Assembly (NCBI GenBank): GCA_025463135.1
Contig: JAOAPY010000015.1
Span: 62,001-126,000, forward strand
DNA from: Acidobacteriota bacterium
GTDB taxonomy: Bacteria > Acidobacteriota > Blastocatellia > Pyrinomonadales > Pyrinomonadaceae
DNA: 64,000 bases
Direction of reading: 5' to 3'
The notes under the pieces: model-generated
What the model was told of the DNA's origin: nothing
Databases searched by the model: none
The model's input: the letters and a program-made list of their open reading frames with translations, nothing else
Position numbers and translations under genes: made by a program
Shown here: one piece after another, positions 9,401 to 17,817 of the stretch
How the letters are laid out: the number at the start of each line of letters is the position of its first letter
Numbering within the stretch: the stretch's first letter is position 1

Positions 9401-10401
9401 ACCTGGACAGTGACGTTGGTGGAAGAATTGCCTTGTGCAATGCTGAACGGTTGATTCGTTAGGGCGACGTAGTCAGTGCCCGCGTTGGCGGGGTTGGTCG
9501 TGCCATCCGCGGTAGTAGCGTCGAAGGTAACCCCACCGGCTCCGGCAGCAGCGGTCAGACTAACGGTAAAAGTGAAGTTGGTGGTTCCACTGTTCGTTTC
9601 GGCCTGGGTCACATCGTTGATGCTAAGCGTCGTACCGCCTCCGCCTCCCCCGGCCGTTATGTTGATATCGTCAACACCCACCCATTCATCAGTTCCGCCG
9701 GCATTTGACGTAATTATGCGTACCTGGACAATCGGCTGATTATCGCAGGCAGCGGGCAATGTCACGCTGACGGGTGTGACGAGTGTGGCCAGGCTTGGTC
9801 CAGTCGTTGCATCCGCTACAAAACCGGCGGGAAGATTGGTATACGCCCCTGACGCGCCAACTCTATATTGCAACGCCACCGCTTGCGTGGCGTTATCTGC
9901 AGAGCCGTCGATGTCACGGAGGTTATAACCGACATTAATGCCCGTTTGCCCGGAAGTATTAAGACTGATCACCAAATTTGGAAAATCAGCTGTGCCTGAT
10001 CCCTGAAACGCAACCACGGGATTGGCAATGCCGTCGAACTCAGATATACCTCCCGTGGTAAATGTATTTGGATCACTCCTGTTAGCATTAACGTCGATCA
10101 CTCCGGAGAGATCCTGGGTTATGGTTTGCGGATCCACACCTGTTCCTGCTGTCGCATCGTCGCCACGATAGCCGATGATTCCGGGAACGCCGGTCCACGT
10201 ATCGTCGGTAGTAATTAGACCCGTATTGGTCCAGTTTTGTGTAAAGGGCAGCGTCTGGGGCGTTGTATCCGCCAGGACTGTTCTAACAGTTATGCGGTTT
10301 AGAAAATTGCCCGAGGGCATGATCAAAGCCGCTATCGCGATAAAGGCGCAAGTGATCGCAATCTTTAACCGGATTGTTGTGAATGTTGTTCTCAAAGACA
10401 T
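6430..10401 (-). CDS. Large secreted endonuclease/exonuclease/phosphatase-family protein with Calx-beta and DUF4214
   Basis: About 1,323 residues from ATG 10401, which has GGAAAGG some 10 bases upstream; a longer 1,345-residue frame is open but lacks a site. Domains from the N-terminus: signal peptide; a beta-rich region; Calx-beta (about 255-370, from LSINDVTQAE to GTITNDD); a region typical of extracellular nucleases; an endonuclease/exonuclease/phosphatase domain (about 640-975) with ELTIGSFNMQRFF, GVEEMEN, VNHLRS, GDYNSF and SDHDPE; a carboxypeptidase-regulatory-like beta domain; and a C-terminal DUF4214 region with repeats such as LGREPDEGGFNYW and LHRNADAGGYEFW. Probably an extracellular DNase or phosphoesterase; substrate unknown. 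Confidence 0.85.
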   Translation of the reverse strand: MSLRTTFTTIRLKIAITCAFIAIAALIMPSGNFLNRITVRTVLADTTPQTLPFTQNWTNTGLITTDDTWTGVPGIIGYRGDDATAGTGVDPQTITQDLSGVIDVNANRSDPNTFTTGGISEFDGIANPVVAFQGSGTADFPNLVISLNTSGQTGINVGYNLRDIDGSADNATQAVALQYRVGASGAYTNLPAGFVADATTGPSLATLVTPVSVTLPAACDNQPIVQVRIITSNAGGTDEWVGVDDINITAGGGGGGTTLSINDVTQAETNSGTTNFTFTVSLTAAAGAGGVTFDATTADGTTNPANAGTDYVALTNQPFSIAQGNSSTNVTVQVNGDPTPEPNETFFVNISNVVGANNGDLQGLGTITNDDFSLTPIHTIQGSGASSPFVATSVTTSGIVTGLRSNGFFLQEPDASVDGDPNTSEGIFVFTSSAPPAGAALGNNVQVAGTVAEFVPASDPGTQSQTEMTSPTVTVNSTGNALPAPITITAADTLVNNVNNLEKFEGMRVHVNSLTVGAPTGGNIDEVNATSASFGDFYGVITGVARPFREPGIEIPYPTPTPYPSGAAPASAPTFDANPERLRVNSLGLTGSVDLQVASNAVVTGITGPLDFGFRTYTIDTDPPSVTATPLVTGGITATAVPVPNARELTIGSFNMQRFFDTTDDPAVSDVVLTTTAFNNRLNKASLAIRNIMSLPDVIGVEEMENLTTLQTVATKLNNDEVAAARPNPNYQAYLVEGNDIGGIDVGFLVKAARVTVFSVTQYNKTETFIDPSTGSPGTLNDRPPLVLRASIVQPDGTTLFFSVIVNHLRSLGSVTLQTNAGAHTRVKRNLEAASLAKLINTMQNGGGPEQVLPYDQNIVSVGDYNSFQFNDGYDDVMGVVKGTPAPATQVVESSADLNNPDLTDLIDTLPADQKYSYTFGGNAQALDHTVANQNMMNRFSRFAYARMDADFPDSLRNDPNRPERISDHDPEVSYFNMGIVPTAANGVVNGRIAGTDGQPVSGAVVTMSGAMSRKTITDTNGNYHFDNVEANGFYTVTPSRANYTFSPANRSFSLVGGRTEAAFTASSTGDAANPLEVAEYFVRQQYMDLLGREPDEGGFNYWSDQINQCGNDSNCTGARRRDVAAAFFIEQEFQLTGSFIYGLYKGALGRRPVFLEYSSDHQQVVGGANLEARKQAFAEAFVRRADFVQKYQANTSAESFVDAMVRNLRDSSGVDLSSQRDVLLRRYNSGASADQSRSFVVRDLTESVSFRQAEYNAAFVLSEYFGYLHRNADAGGYEFWVNVLNNGDTANYRGMVCAFITSAEYQRRFSSVISRGDGECSR

Positions 10402-10535
10402 AAGAATCAGACCTTTCCTGTTTAGTAAATAATTAGGCGGCACACATTCAGAGTTACGCAGCCACACTTCATGGCTGGCTCCGCAACCAACTCGAAGTAA
10501 TAGAGAGAGAGAAGTGAAAAGTTATTGCTTTCGGT

Positions 10536-13500
10536 CTAACGGATCTTCATCGAGGGATCGCCAAATAATATCCAGGTACGACGAACATCAATATCGTTTG
10601 TAAAGGTTTTCGCATCCTTGATCGCGTCACCAAGCGGAATCGTGGATGAGCCATATAACAACTGATACAGACGACCGTTCATCTCGTGTTGTCCGTCGGG
10701 GATCGTCTCACCAGAAGACGCGAAGACGGCGACGGCCCCGCCATTAGGGGCCTTAATCAGTGCTTCCGCGATGCCCTCCAATCGAGGATCCTGAAAATAT
10801 CCATTAAGACAATTCATTACCAGCACCAGCGGCAGTTTGTTCCCATTGGCGGCCGCGCTTGCATCCACCGACGTGAAGATGCTGGAACCGGTCCAGGTAT
10901 TTACATTGCCATGCCCTGAATAGTTCACAAGCGCCTGACCCTGATTAAGATTTGTAATGATACTATCATGCGCATTTGGATCGGTGCGTTTGTTTACGCG
11001 GACGACCGTCATGCTCGGAACCAGTGAGAGTAACTGCGCCTGTACCTCGTCATTGGCTGTTTCGAAATTAAAATAGTAATTAGTCGGGTCGTCAGCCACC
11101 AGCAAAGCACTTTGGGGCGCATTGCTGGGCACAAAGTTAATTATTTTCGAAATGGCGAGACTAGCCTCGGCAGGCGTTCGCACTGGCAACCGGCCCGAAG
11201 GAATATCGCCGATACCGTCGTTATCAAAGTCGCTCAGCCAATCGTCAGAAGCGGTCTCGTTGTAGGTTGCGTCGATGAGCTTGGTCGGGACCAGATCGAA
11301 ATTCCCCACACCTTCATAGTTGCGTGGATCCAGGTCCGCGTCGCCCAAAAAGATTACGTACCTGGGTGCTGTGGTCCAACTCGATTTTGCGCGCAACAGA
11401 AAATCCTTAATGGCCTGTGGCCCATGCGCTCCAAAGCCGAATTCGTCGTAAACATCTTCCACATCAACCACCGATACCAACAGGCCCTGACTCTGTCTCA
11501 GGCTGACCAGTGGCGCGGCGCTGGGAATCAGACTCTTGTGCGCAATGATCAAAAGGGCGGCGCCATTGCTGGTCGCATTAAGCGTTGAAGGCTGATTCAA
11601 CGAGAGCGCGGCAGGCTGAGCAAACTGAGTTTCTGAAAGTGCGTAAAGTAGCCGACCGTACTTGGAGGGTGCGCCGGGCGAGACTGTAAGGCTATATCCC
11701 GCGGCAGTCGTTTCCATCAGCGGGCGAATTACCTTGACTGTGAAGGCGTCTGTGTAATCGATTAGCCTGATGTCCTGCCCGGCAAAGCCGTCAATCTTCG
11801 CGGTTTGAGTAGAACGCAAGCTAAAACGCAAAGCGTTGTTATCAGCTTTCAAGGCATGAGGGTATGTAAGACGAACATAATCAACCAGACAGATGTCATT
11901 GCTCGAGGCTCTCGTTAGCGTCACAGTGTTGGCGCCGGTCAGAAGCTGGGAAACTGGAATGTTAATGATCGGAGCCACATGATCCGCGGGCCCGAAATTC
12001 AAGGTCGTCACCTGCGTGCCGTTGAAGCTCACATTAACTGAATGGTTGAAGAAAAACACTCCCGGCACGCCCTGGAGGGCAACTTCGAGCTTTGCAGGTC
12101 CATCCGCGGTGAGCTCGGGATTCGGAACGTTCAAGGTTTGAGTAACCGGAGATCCGGACACCACGGTGCCGAAGTAGTTTTCAGTGTCTCCATTTAGAAG
12201 ACCAGCAAAGTATAGAAATCGCTGTTTGAATTGGACGGTATTGCTAAAGCTGCCTGCAGTGACGGCGGCACTGGCGTCGGTGTGGTTGTGTTCACGCCTG
12301 GTTCCAGGCTTGATTCTCTTCTTCCCGCGGCGCTTCGATCGGCGTTTGCCGGCGATCGTTCGCGGTTCAGACACCGTCGGCTCTTGTCGTCTTATAGTTT
12401 CAGCCGCGGGGACTTTCAGCGGCGTTTCGGTTTTCGTTTTTGCTGCGGGCTCGAGCGCCTTGACAGTGGCCCCTTCCTTCTCACGCGCGGAACTCATGTT
12501 CAAGCTTGCCTGAGGTGAAACTTCAACGCGAGGCTCAAGGCGAGGCAAAGCACTGCGCTCAGGGGGCGTGGTGTTTGACGAACTTCCGGTGCTGAAAGAA
12601 TCCGAACTCCCATTCAAGAACTGCAATAGCCACCCAAATAAAGGTTGTGGATTTAAGTGCACTGGTTGCGGGCTGACCAAAGGCGTCACAGGTAAGGGCG
12701 ATGGGGGAACAGAGTTCGTCCTCACGTCCCCAACGATTCGCTTGCCTGGCGATGTTCCGGCGATCAGGTAGTAGATTCTCGTGTCGGTAGTACTTGTATC
12801 CAACCCGCGTCCGTAAAATTCGATGTAATCAGCGCCGGTAACAGGACCAACATCCTTGCTGGTGCCGATTGCCAATTCGATACCGTCGGCAAAGAGGGAA
12901 AGGTTGCGTATATCGACTATCGGACTAAAACCCGCCGCTGCCATTTGTGGTTGCGTCACGCGGTACCAGGCATCGCTCTTGATGGAAATTTTCAAACCAG
13001 CCTGGGCAGCCACGTTCCATTGATCTTCGATGGGGCCGGCAGGCCTTTCTGGCTGGCCTGCTCCTGCGGGAAACGTTTTTTCAGACTGGGCGACTTCATT
13101 TTTCGGGTTTGATTGGTTGACCGACTGATCGGTGTGAGTCGGGCTACTTTCTCTTACTGGGATGATAGCGTTATGTGAACGTGTCAGCCCCTCAACGCTC
13201 ACCGACTCGATCGTGTAAATCGAGTCCGCGGTTCCGGTGGGATCAATGCGAGAAAAGGAATAGTCTCCCGGGAGACCAACGTGTCGTACGCCAGCGAATA
13301 TCACCCCAGGAATTACGTCTGCGTTAATGCGGGTCCGATACCCTCCTTGTAAACGATAGAGGTTAAATCCGAGATTATTCGGATCGGGCTTGCTTTGCCA
13401 TTCAATCAAAACTCCACGAGATAGGGCATTAGCCCTGGCGTAACTGATATCCGCGTCGGGCTCGGATCCGATGCCTGCTGTTTTCCCTTGAGCCTGGACG

Positions 13501-13601
13501 CGAGTTGCCTGCCCGACCCCAAAGAACGGGGATATCATGATTAACAGCAGTATTATTGCGAGAGTCTGGCGGTGCGCCGGATTGTGGTAAGAACTACTCA
13601 T
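10536..13601 (-). CDS. Secreted C25-family (gingipain-like) cysteine peptidase
   Basis: 1,021 residues. An N-terminal hydrophobic segment (about 14-30) serves as a signal peptide. A fibronectin-like stretch (SWYRVTQ..., residues ~60-300) and a very basic linker (KRRSKRRGKKR) precede the peptidase. The C25 catalytic pair is visible as His~897 in NYSGHG and Cys~931 in VMNCLNGYF, and the protein ends in the usual C25 tail LFGDPSMKIR. No type IX secretion sorting domain is seen after it, unlike in Bacteroidetes gingipains, so export is probably by Sec. Lies between the nuclease-like gene (134 bp away) and the nucleotidyltransferase gene. Confidence 0.85.
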   Translation of the reverse strand: MSSSYHNPAHRQTLAIILLLIMISPFFGVGQATRVQAQGKTAGIGSEPDADISYARANALSRGVLIEWQSKPDPNNLGFNLYRLQGGYRTRINADVIPGVIFAGVRHVGLPGDYSFSRIDPTGTADSIYTIESVSVEGLTRSHNAIIPVRESSPTHTDQSVNQSNPKNEVAQSEKTFPAGAGQPERPAGPIEDQWNVAAQAGLKISIKSDAWYRVTQPQMAAAGFSPIVDIRNLSLFADGIELAIGTSKDVGPVTGADYIEFYGRGLDTSTTDTRIYYLIAGTSPGKRIVGDVRTNSVPPSPLPVTPLVSPQPVHLNPQPLFGWLLQFLNGSSDSFSTGSSSNTTPPERSALPRLEPRVEVSPQASLNMSSAREKEGATVKALEPAAKTKTETPLKVPAAETIRRQEPTVSEPRTIAGKRRSKRRGKKRIKPGTRREHNHTDASAAVTAGSFSNTVQFKQRFLYFAGLLNGDTENYFGTVVSGSPVTQTLNVPNPELTADGPAKLEVALQGVPGVFFFNHSVNVSFNGTQVTTLNFGPADHVAPIINIPVSQLLTGANTVTLTRASSNDICLVDYVRLTYPHALKADNNALRFSLRSTQTAKIDGFAGQDIRLIDYTDAFTVKVIRPLMETTAAGYSLTVSPGAPSKYGRLLYALSETQFAQPAALSLNQPSTLNATSNGAALLIIAHKSLIPSAAPLVSLRQSQGLLVSVVDVEDVYDEFGFGAHGPQAIKDFLLRAKSSWTTAPRYVIFLGDADLDPRNYEGVGNFDLVPTKLIDATYNETASDDWLSDFDNDGIGDIPSGRLPVRTPAEASLAISKIINFVPSNAPQSALLVADDPTNYYFNFETANDEVQAQLLSLVPSMTVVRVNKRTDPNAHDSIITNLNQGQALVNYSGHGNVNTWTGSSIFTSVDASAAANGNKLPLVLVMNCLNGYFQDPRLEGIAEALIKAPNGGAVAVFASSGETIPDGQHEMNGRLYQLLYGSSTIPLGDAIKDAKTFTNDIDVRRTWILFGDPSMKIR

Positions 13602-13680
13602 TATTTAGGGCTTCAGGTTTGAGCCGGGACGAAGATCACTTAAACAACCAACTCAAAAGATGCAATCGCGATGGTGAGAC

Positions 13681-13709
13681 TTTATACCATATTTTGCGGG
13701 GTTCTTAAA
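13681..13709 (-). promoter_or_regulatory. Candidate promoter of the C25 peptidase gene
   Basis: Minus strand: -35 TTTAAG (13709-13704), 17-base spacer, -10 TATAAA (13686-13681), about 80 bases before the ATG at 13601. The -35 match is weak. Confidence 0.35.
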
Positions 13710-13726
13710 TGAGCCAGCATGCCGGT

Positions 13727-14794
13727 TCAGCCGTTAGCTGACGCATGAAATAGGAACCGGAAGCTACGGGCCAGGCAGTTTCTCAATTGATAAGGCAGTC
13801 TGGGAATGCGATTGAATTGCCCGTTCACGCTTACGGTTGCGAGTATCGGGTTCGGCCATCGTTGTCGCACAGCTTCGAAAAGCATATTCGGCCTTCCCAG
13901 CACAGTGGACATTGGCAGCGGATGACTCATGGGCGGTTGTTCGCCGGCAAAAGGTTGTTCCCATTGCCGGAGTACATTTTGTACCAGCCATTCCGGCAAG
14001 TTGGCGGCCCGTGCTTCGGGCGGTACCTGATCAATGCGAGCACTGAGTAACTTGTGAGCCAACTCGATCGCCGCAGCGATCCACCCGGCCCTGGTACGGT
14101 TCCTTCCGAGACAAAGCTGCCAGTCAAAAGTCGCAGGCAGTGATTCAATCGTAGCTCCGATGTCACAGAGCCAAAGCGGTCGCCATGCACCGTGCTTCAA
14201 AAGATGCACCGCGAGCAAAGCGAGATGGTCTTCTGCGGAGAGCACACTTACACTTGCTCTTCCCAACGATAGATTTGTGGAACGTTCAAACAGATCTTGA
14301 ACCGGGCGGTCATCAAGTTCGGAAATATGTTTGTGAAGATCGATCCAGCAATCCTTAACTTCAGCACGCCCAAATAATTCGGATGCGGCTTCATATTGTT
14401 CCGGTCTCACAACCAAATCGATGTCGCCATAGGGACGCAAGCCACGCTCGGGATACAGACCGGAAGCAGCCCAGCCCTTGATCAGAAGGGCTTCTATCGA
14501 AGCGTCTGCCAGGAGGCGAAACACCCGCTCGATCTTTTCTTCGTGAATACCCGCCTGTAAGACCTGAAGACGGTATGCCTGGTGCAGTACTTCAGCCGCT
14601 GCAATTGCTCGCAGTTCAGTATTGCGCACCCGCCACCAACCCAACGCAGCAGCGCCCGATCCATATAGGAGTGGCATTACTTCGTCGAGCTCAGCGGGGG
14701 TAATGTCGAGAGGCGGAAAGTCTGACGTGCGCCAGGAGCCGGCCAGAACCCTTGAGACCAGGCGGCTACGAGATGCTCCGCGGAGTGCTTTCAT
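13727..14794 (-). CDS. NTP_transf_5-type nucleotidyltransferase family protein
   Basis: About 355 residues. The metal-binding motif LRPYGDIDLVVRP follows ALLIKGWAASGLYP, the pattern of the uncharacterised nucleotidyltransferase family PF14907. This family is often next to HprK-like kinases and PqqD proteins in peptide-modification and exopolysaccharide loci, exactly the context here. ATG 14794 is preferred; a TTG at 14821 lies inside the T-tract of the upstream terminator and has no ribosome-binding site. The transferred nucleotide and target are unknown; the PqqD-fused peptide is one candidate. Confidence 0.8.
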   Translation of the reverse strand: MKALRGASRSRLVSRVLAGSWRTSDFPPLDITPAELDEVMPLLYGSGAAALGWWRVRNTELRAIAAAEVLHQAYRLQVLQAGIHEEKIERVFRLLADASIEALLIKGWAASGLYPERGLRPYGDIDLVVRPEQYEAASELFGRAEVKDCWIDLHKHISELDDRPVQDLFERSTNLSLGRASVSVLSAEDHLALLAVHLLKHGAWRPLWLCDIGATIESLPATFDWQLCLGRNRTRAGWIAAAIELAHKLLSARIDQVPPEARAANLPEWLVQNVLRQWEQPFAGEQPPMSHPLPMSTVLGRPNMLFEAVRQRWPNPILATVSVNGQFNRIPRLPYQLRNCLARSFRFLFHASANG

Positions 14795-14819
14795 TGCCGG
14801 AGACTCAGGACGATCGGCC

Positions 14820-14866
14820 AAAAAAATACAGGTGGCCGAATGCGAAGGATCGCATTCGGCCTCCTG
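14820..14866 (-). terminator. Strong intrinsic terminator after the PqqD-knottin gene
   Basis: Minus strand: a perfect 12-bp stem (14861-14850 with 14845-14834, GGCCGAATGCGA paired to its complement, 4-base loop) is extended by CAGG/CCTG beyond one A-A mismatch. It is followed by TA and seven T (14826-14820). It separates the PqqD-knottin gene from the nucleotidyltransferase gene. Confidence 0.85.
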
Positions 14867-14896
14867 AGAGCATGCCGATGATACTAGCTGATAACG

Positions 14897-15382
14897 TTAA
14901 GCGCAGGTACCGGCATTACAAATGCCGGAGCAGCATTGAGCGCTAGCGGTACAGGCAGAGCCCGAAGGCAAACAGGTGGCTGCTTGCGCTGGAGTCGGTG
15001 CCACGATCGAAGTGACGAGAGGAATAGCAACAACAGCCGCTACGCCAAGCACCCGAACCATTTCGCGACGGCTCATTCCTGCAAGAAGCGCCGGGGGGGT
15101 CACGTTCTCTTCAAGCAAATGATCTTTGCTCAACTGGCTCAACGCAAACCAAACGACCTTTTCATCGACACGCCCGGTTTTGAGGTCGCTCTCAAGCCGC
15201 TTTGCGATATTCGTTACAGTGGTCTTACCGTCGCAATATTTCCAGACCAGAGCAGCAGTCTGATTTAGACAATGCGCTTTGTCGCGATCGCGATCATACA
15301 CGAGCACTTCGTCTGGAAGTTCCTGAATGACCAATCCCTCGGTCCGCGCGCGCGGAACTCGTCCTCCTGCATTCTGCTTCAT
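14897..15382 (-). CDS. PqqD-domain protein fused to an export signal and a knottin-like six-Cys peptide
   Basis: 161 residues in three parts. Residues 13-95 are a PqqD-like domain (the RiPP recognition fold), with LPDEVLVYD and LNQTAALVWKYCDG. Residues 103-134 form a twin-arginine-like signal (SRREMVRVLG), a hydrophobic run and an AQA cleavage site. Residues 135-161 carry Cys137, 144, 150, 151, 155 and 160 with spacing C-x6-C-x5-CC-x3-C-x4-C, the inhibitor cystine knot pattern. Start ATG has GGAGG four bases upstream. A strong terminator follows the stop, and a hairpin (14910-14928) lies in the last codons. The reading of a secreted disulfide-rich peptide carried by a PqqD leader is inference; a Dickkopf-N-like fragment is the other option. 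Confidence 0.85.
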   Translation of the reverse strand: MKQNAGGRVPRARTEGLVIQELPDEVLVYDRDRDKAHCLNQTAALVWKYCDGKTTVTNIAKRLESDLKTGRVDEKVVWFALSQLSKDHLLEENVTPPALLAGMSRREMVRVLGVAAVVAIPLVTSIVAPTPAQAATCLPSGSACTASAQCCSGICNAGTCA

Positions 15383-15478
15383 GCTGCCTCCAATTGGTTT
15401 TTTGTCCTATCTAACTGTAGGCTAAGTAAAGACCTTGTAACCGAATGGCGCAGAGTGTAGCACCATTCCGATCGAGAA

Positions 15479-16309
15479 TCACGTATTTTTTTCCATTCGG
15501 GCCAAGATTGATGGGGCCAACACCTCGGCCTCTCCACGAATTCCCTTTAAGGTCGAAGCATCAGCCACAGCCTTTTGTAAGGCACCCAGAGCCTTTTCTG
15601 GCTGTCGGCGGGCTGATACGGTATTGGCCAGCAATGCCAGAACAGCCTGGCCGCCGGATAATTGTCGTGGCTTCCAGCGGGCACCCGCCTTGTACTCTGT
15701 TACCATAACCATGCCCACCGGAATGGCTTTGGTCGCCGTCTTGCCGCCAAAATCCTCGACATCGACTTTCGTTTGTTTGTACTCCCCAGTGTGGCGCATC
15801 TCAATAGGCTTGGGGAATGGATACACCCGGCCACGCGAATCAAACACCGCATACTCGTCGGAATAATAAGTCGCGCCGGCCTTAACCAGTTCCGAGACGA
15901 GAGTAGACTTGCCTGAATAACTACGCCCTGGAATTATGATTGCCTTCCCTTTCCAACCAACGACGCCGGCGTGAACGAAAACTCGATGACGCGCCACTTC
16001 GGCTACGAACAGACGCAAATCCGATTCAAGTCTTTCAAAAATTTCCGTGACGTCTATCGAGCGCGCAATTCTAACATGGTCTGCATAAAGTAAATTAAAT
16101 CGCCGCACATTCGCCCGTGGACCGGCCCCGCCAATAATTATGGAATACAGGCGATCTACGATCGGCGCATTGACGATTTCGTGACCATGGGGGAGGAACT
16201 CTGAAACCAGATTCAGTCCCTGCGGATCATTGAATCGAATCCCAATCCGCACACCATATGACCGTAGTGAAAATCCTGCCGCCCAGCCCAGGCGGTCAAC
16301 TTTTTCCAT
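15479..16309 (-). CDS. HprK-like (HPr kinase-related) ATP-binding protein
   Basis: 276 residues. The C-terminal half resembles the HPr kinase/phosphorylase core. It has the P-loop PGRSYSGKST (127-136) after HAGVVGWKGKAIII, then YYSDEYAVFD, the usual second acidic motif of this fold. The N-terminal HPrK regulatory domain is absent. Related kinases sit with PqqD proteins in EPS loci (the HPr-rel-A type) and, in lasso peptide clusters, phosphorylate precursor peptides. Here it lies 96 bp upstream of the PqqD-knottin gene, so that peptide is a plausible substrate; this is inference. No classical HPr gene is nearby. Confidence 0.82.
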   Translation of the reverse strand: MEKVDRLGWAAGFSLRSYGVRIGIRFNDPQGLNLVSEFLPHGHEIVNAPIVDRLYSIIIGGAGPRANVRRFNLLYADHVRIARSIDVTEIFERLESDLRLFVAEVARHRVFVHAGVVGWKGKAIIIPGRSYSGKSTLVSELVKAGATYYSDEYAVFDSRGRVYPFPKPIEMRHTGEYKQTKVDVEDFGGKTATKAIPVGMVMVTEYKAGARWKPRQLSGGQAVLALLANTVSARRQPEKALGALQKAVADASTLKGIRGEAEVLAPSILARMEKNT

Positions 16310-16497
16310 TCAAGTAGAAGTGAATCTGAGACGCGGCAGTGCTAATAATTCCAAAAGTGCAACAACTCCATTTTTTATCAATTCTCTGAGAACCCTGATA
16401 GGGATGCTTAGCCGAGGGCGACCCTATCATGAGGTAATTCTTCGCGTCAATAGCAGGACCGAATCATGTCACACGGTCGTAACTCTGCCCGTCGAGG

Positions 16498-17763
16498 TTA
16501 CTTCAATCTTTCCAGCGAGAAACTATCAAGGTATAACGAACCGAAAATCGGACAAGGTGAGGTTGTGCACTCCTCTCTTTGCAACGAGACTACGATTGCC
16601 TGGGTTGAAGCGCCGGTCGAAAACTCGACACTGAAGATCTGCCAACCGGTCGTGCCGCCCGGCAATGTACATGAGTGGCCGAGCAACGCCTGGCTGTTGG
16701 CATCCTTGACCATCACTAGCGGCGGTCCGCCGGTCACAATTTCATGCGTGCGTGCCGCAAAGTTCAGCTTGTAACGGACTGCAGGATCCACCGGGATCAG
16801 CTGTGAAACTATTTCGGCGAGCGGAATGCCGTGGCCGCTGAAATCGATGCGTAAACTCCGACCGCCGCTCTGCGGCTGACTGCCATCAAGCGATAGACTC
16901 AGATTAGATTGTGCGGCGAGCAGTCGCCAGCCAAAGCCTGTTTCGTCACGGTTCAACGAACCTTCAAACCCGCCATCGAAAATTGAGCCGCGAACAGGTG
17001 GCGGCACTCCGTTTTTACCGCTCCAGAGATCGTATGCCTGTGCGATTGAACGGCTCGACAATAACTCTTTGATTATGTCCCTTCGGTTCTCAACGGACAC
17101 AGAACCGGCGGCAAAAAATTGAGCAACGGCGGCGTCTGCCTGGCCGTGACGAGCAAAGAACAACGCCAGAGCATAATGCCCTTTCTCGCTTTGCACTTGT
17201 AAGATCTCTTCCGTGACCCGAGCGTCTTTTCCTGAGGTTCCCCAAGCGAGGTCGATCAGGGCGGGCCTGAAACTCGGATCACTGGCAGCGGCCTGACGCA
17301 GATCTACGAAAGCCTCTTCATACTTACCCTTGCGGAATAGAAGATTACCGCGCTGCCAGCGTGGTTGAGCGTAATACGGCGCCAGGCGAACCGCTTCATT
17401 GAAGGCGGCCAGAGCTCCTGTCTGATCGCCGAGCTGGTCACGCGTCATGCCGAGCTCCAGCCAAAAATAATAATCATGGGGCCGTAAACTAACCGCGAGT
17501 TCCAATTCATTTAAAGCGTCAGCGGGTTGCTGTAAATAATTCGAAACGGCGCCGCGAGCGTAGTGCACTTCGGCATCCTTTGGCGCGAGTCCGATAGCAA
17601 TATCGAGCGCCGCAGTATCGACGACCGTCGTGCCGTACTTCGCAAAAAGTTTTGCTGTCGCAACACGACCCGAATAAAGCATTGCCCAAGTGAGAGCGAT
17701 GACTGCCAACACAGTCAGAATTATTTCTACTGCGCGTCGAAATGCGGGCCTTTTAGTTTGCAT
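16498..17763 (-). CDS. Membrane-anchored TPR protein with C-terminal beta domain
   Basis: 421 residues. One N-terminal transmembrane segment (about 10-30), then three or four TPR units (about 48-190, e.g. ALNELELAVSLRPHD and ALAAFNEAVRLAPYY). A helical stretch follows, then a C-terminal domain starting FDGGFEGSLNRDETGFGW that resembles a carbohydrate-binding jelly roll. Such proteins recur in acidobacterial exopolysaccharide loci. The 188-bp gap to the next gene contains an 8-bp inverted repeat (TGATAGGG, 16396-16403 with 16422-16429) without a T-run. Probably periplasmic, perhaps sensing or binding glycan; function unknown. Confidence 0.7.
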   Translation of the reverse strand: MQTKRPAFRRAVEIILTVLAVIALTWAMLYSGRVATAKLFAKYGTTVVDTAALDIAIGLAPKDAEVHYARGAVSNYLQQPADALNELELAVSLRPHDYYFWLELGMTRDQLGDQTGALAAFNEAVRLAPYYAQPRWQRGNLLFRKGKYEEAFVDLRQAAASDPSFRPALIDLAWGTSGKDARVTEEILQVQSEKGHYALALFFARHGQADAAVAQFFAAGSVSVENRRDIIKELLSSRSIAQAYDLWSGKNGVPPPVRGSIFDGGFEGSLNRDETGFGWRLLAAQSNLSLSLDGSQPQSGGRSLRIDFSGHGIPLAEIVSQLIPVDPAVRYKLNFAARTHEIVTGGPPLVMVKDANSQALLGHSCTLPGGTTGWQIFSVEFSTGASTQAIVVSLQREECTTSPCPIFGSLYLDSFSLERLK

Positions 17764-17817
17764 CAGAAGATCGCTGGACTCCAGCTGGCGGGTTGGAGGG
17801 CGTTTGAGGGCACTCGC

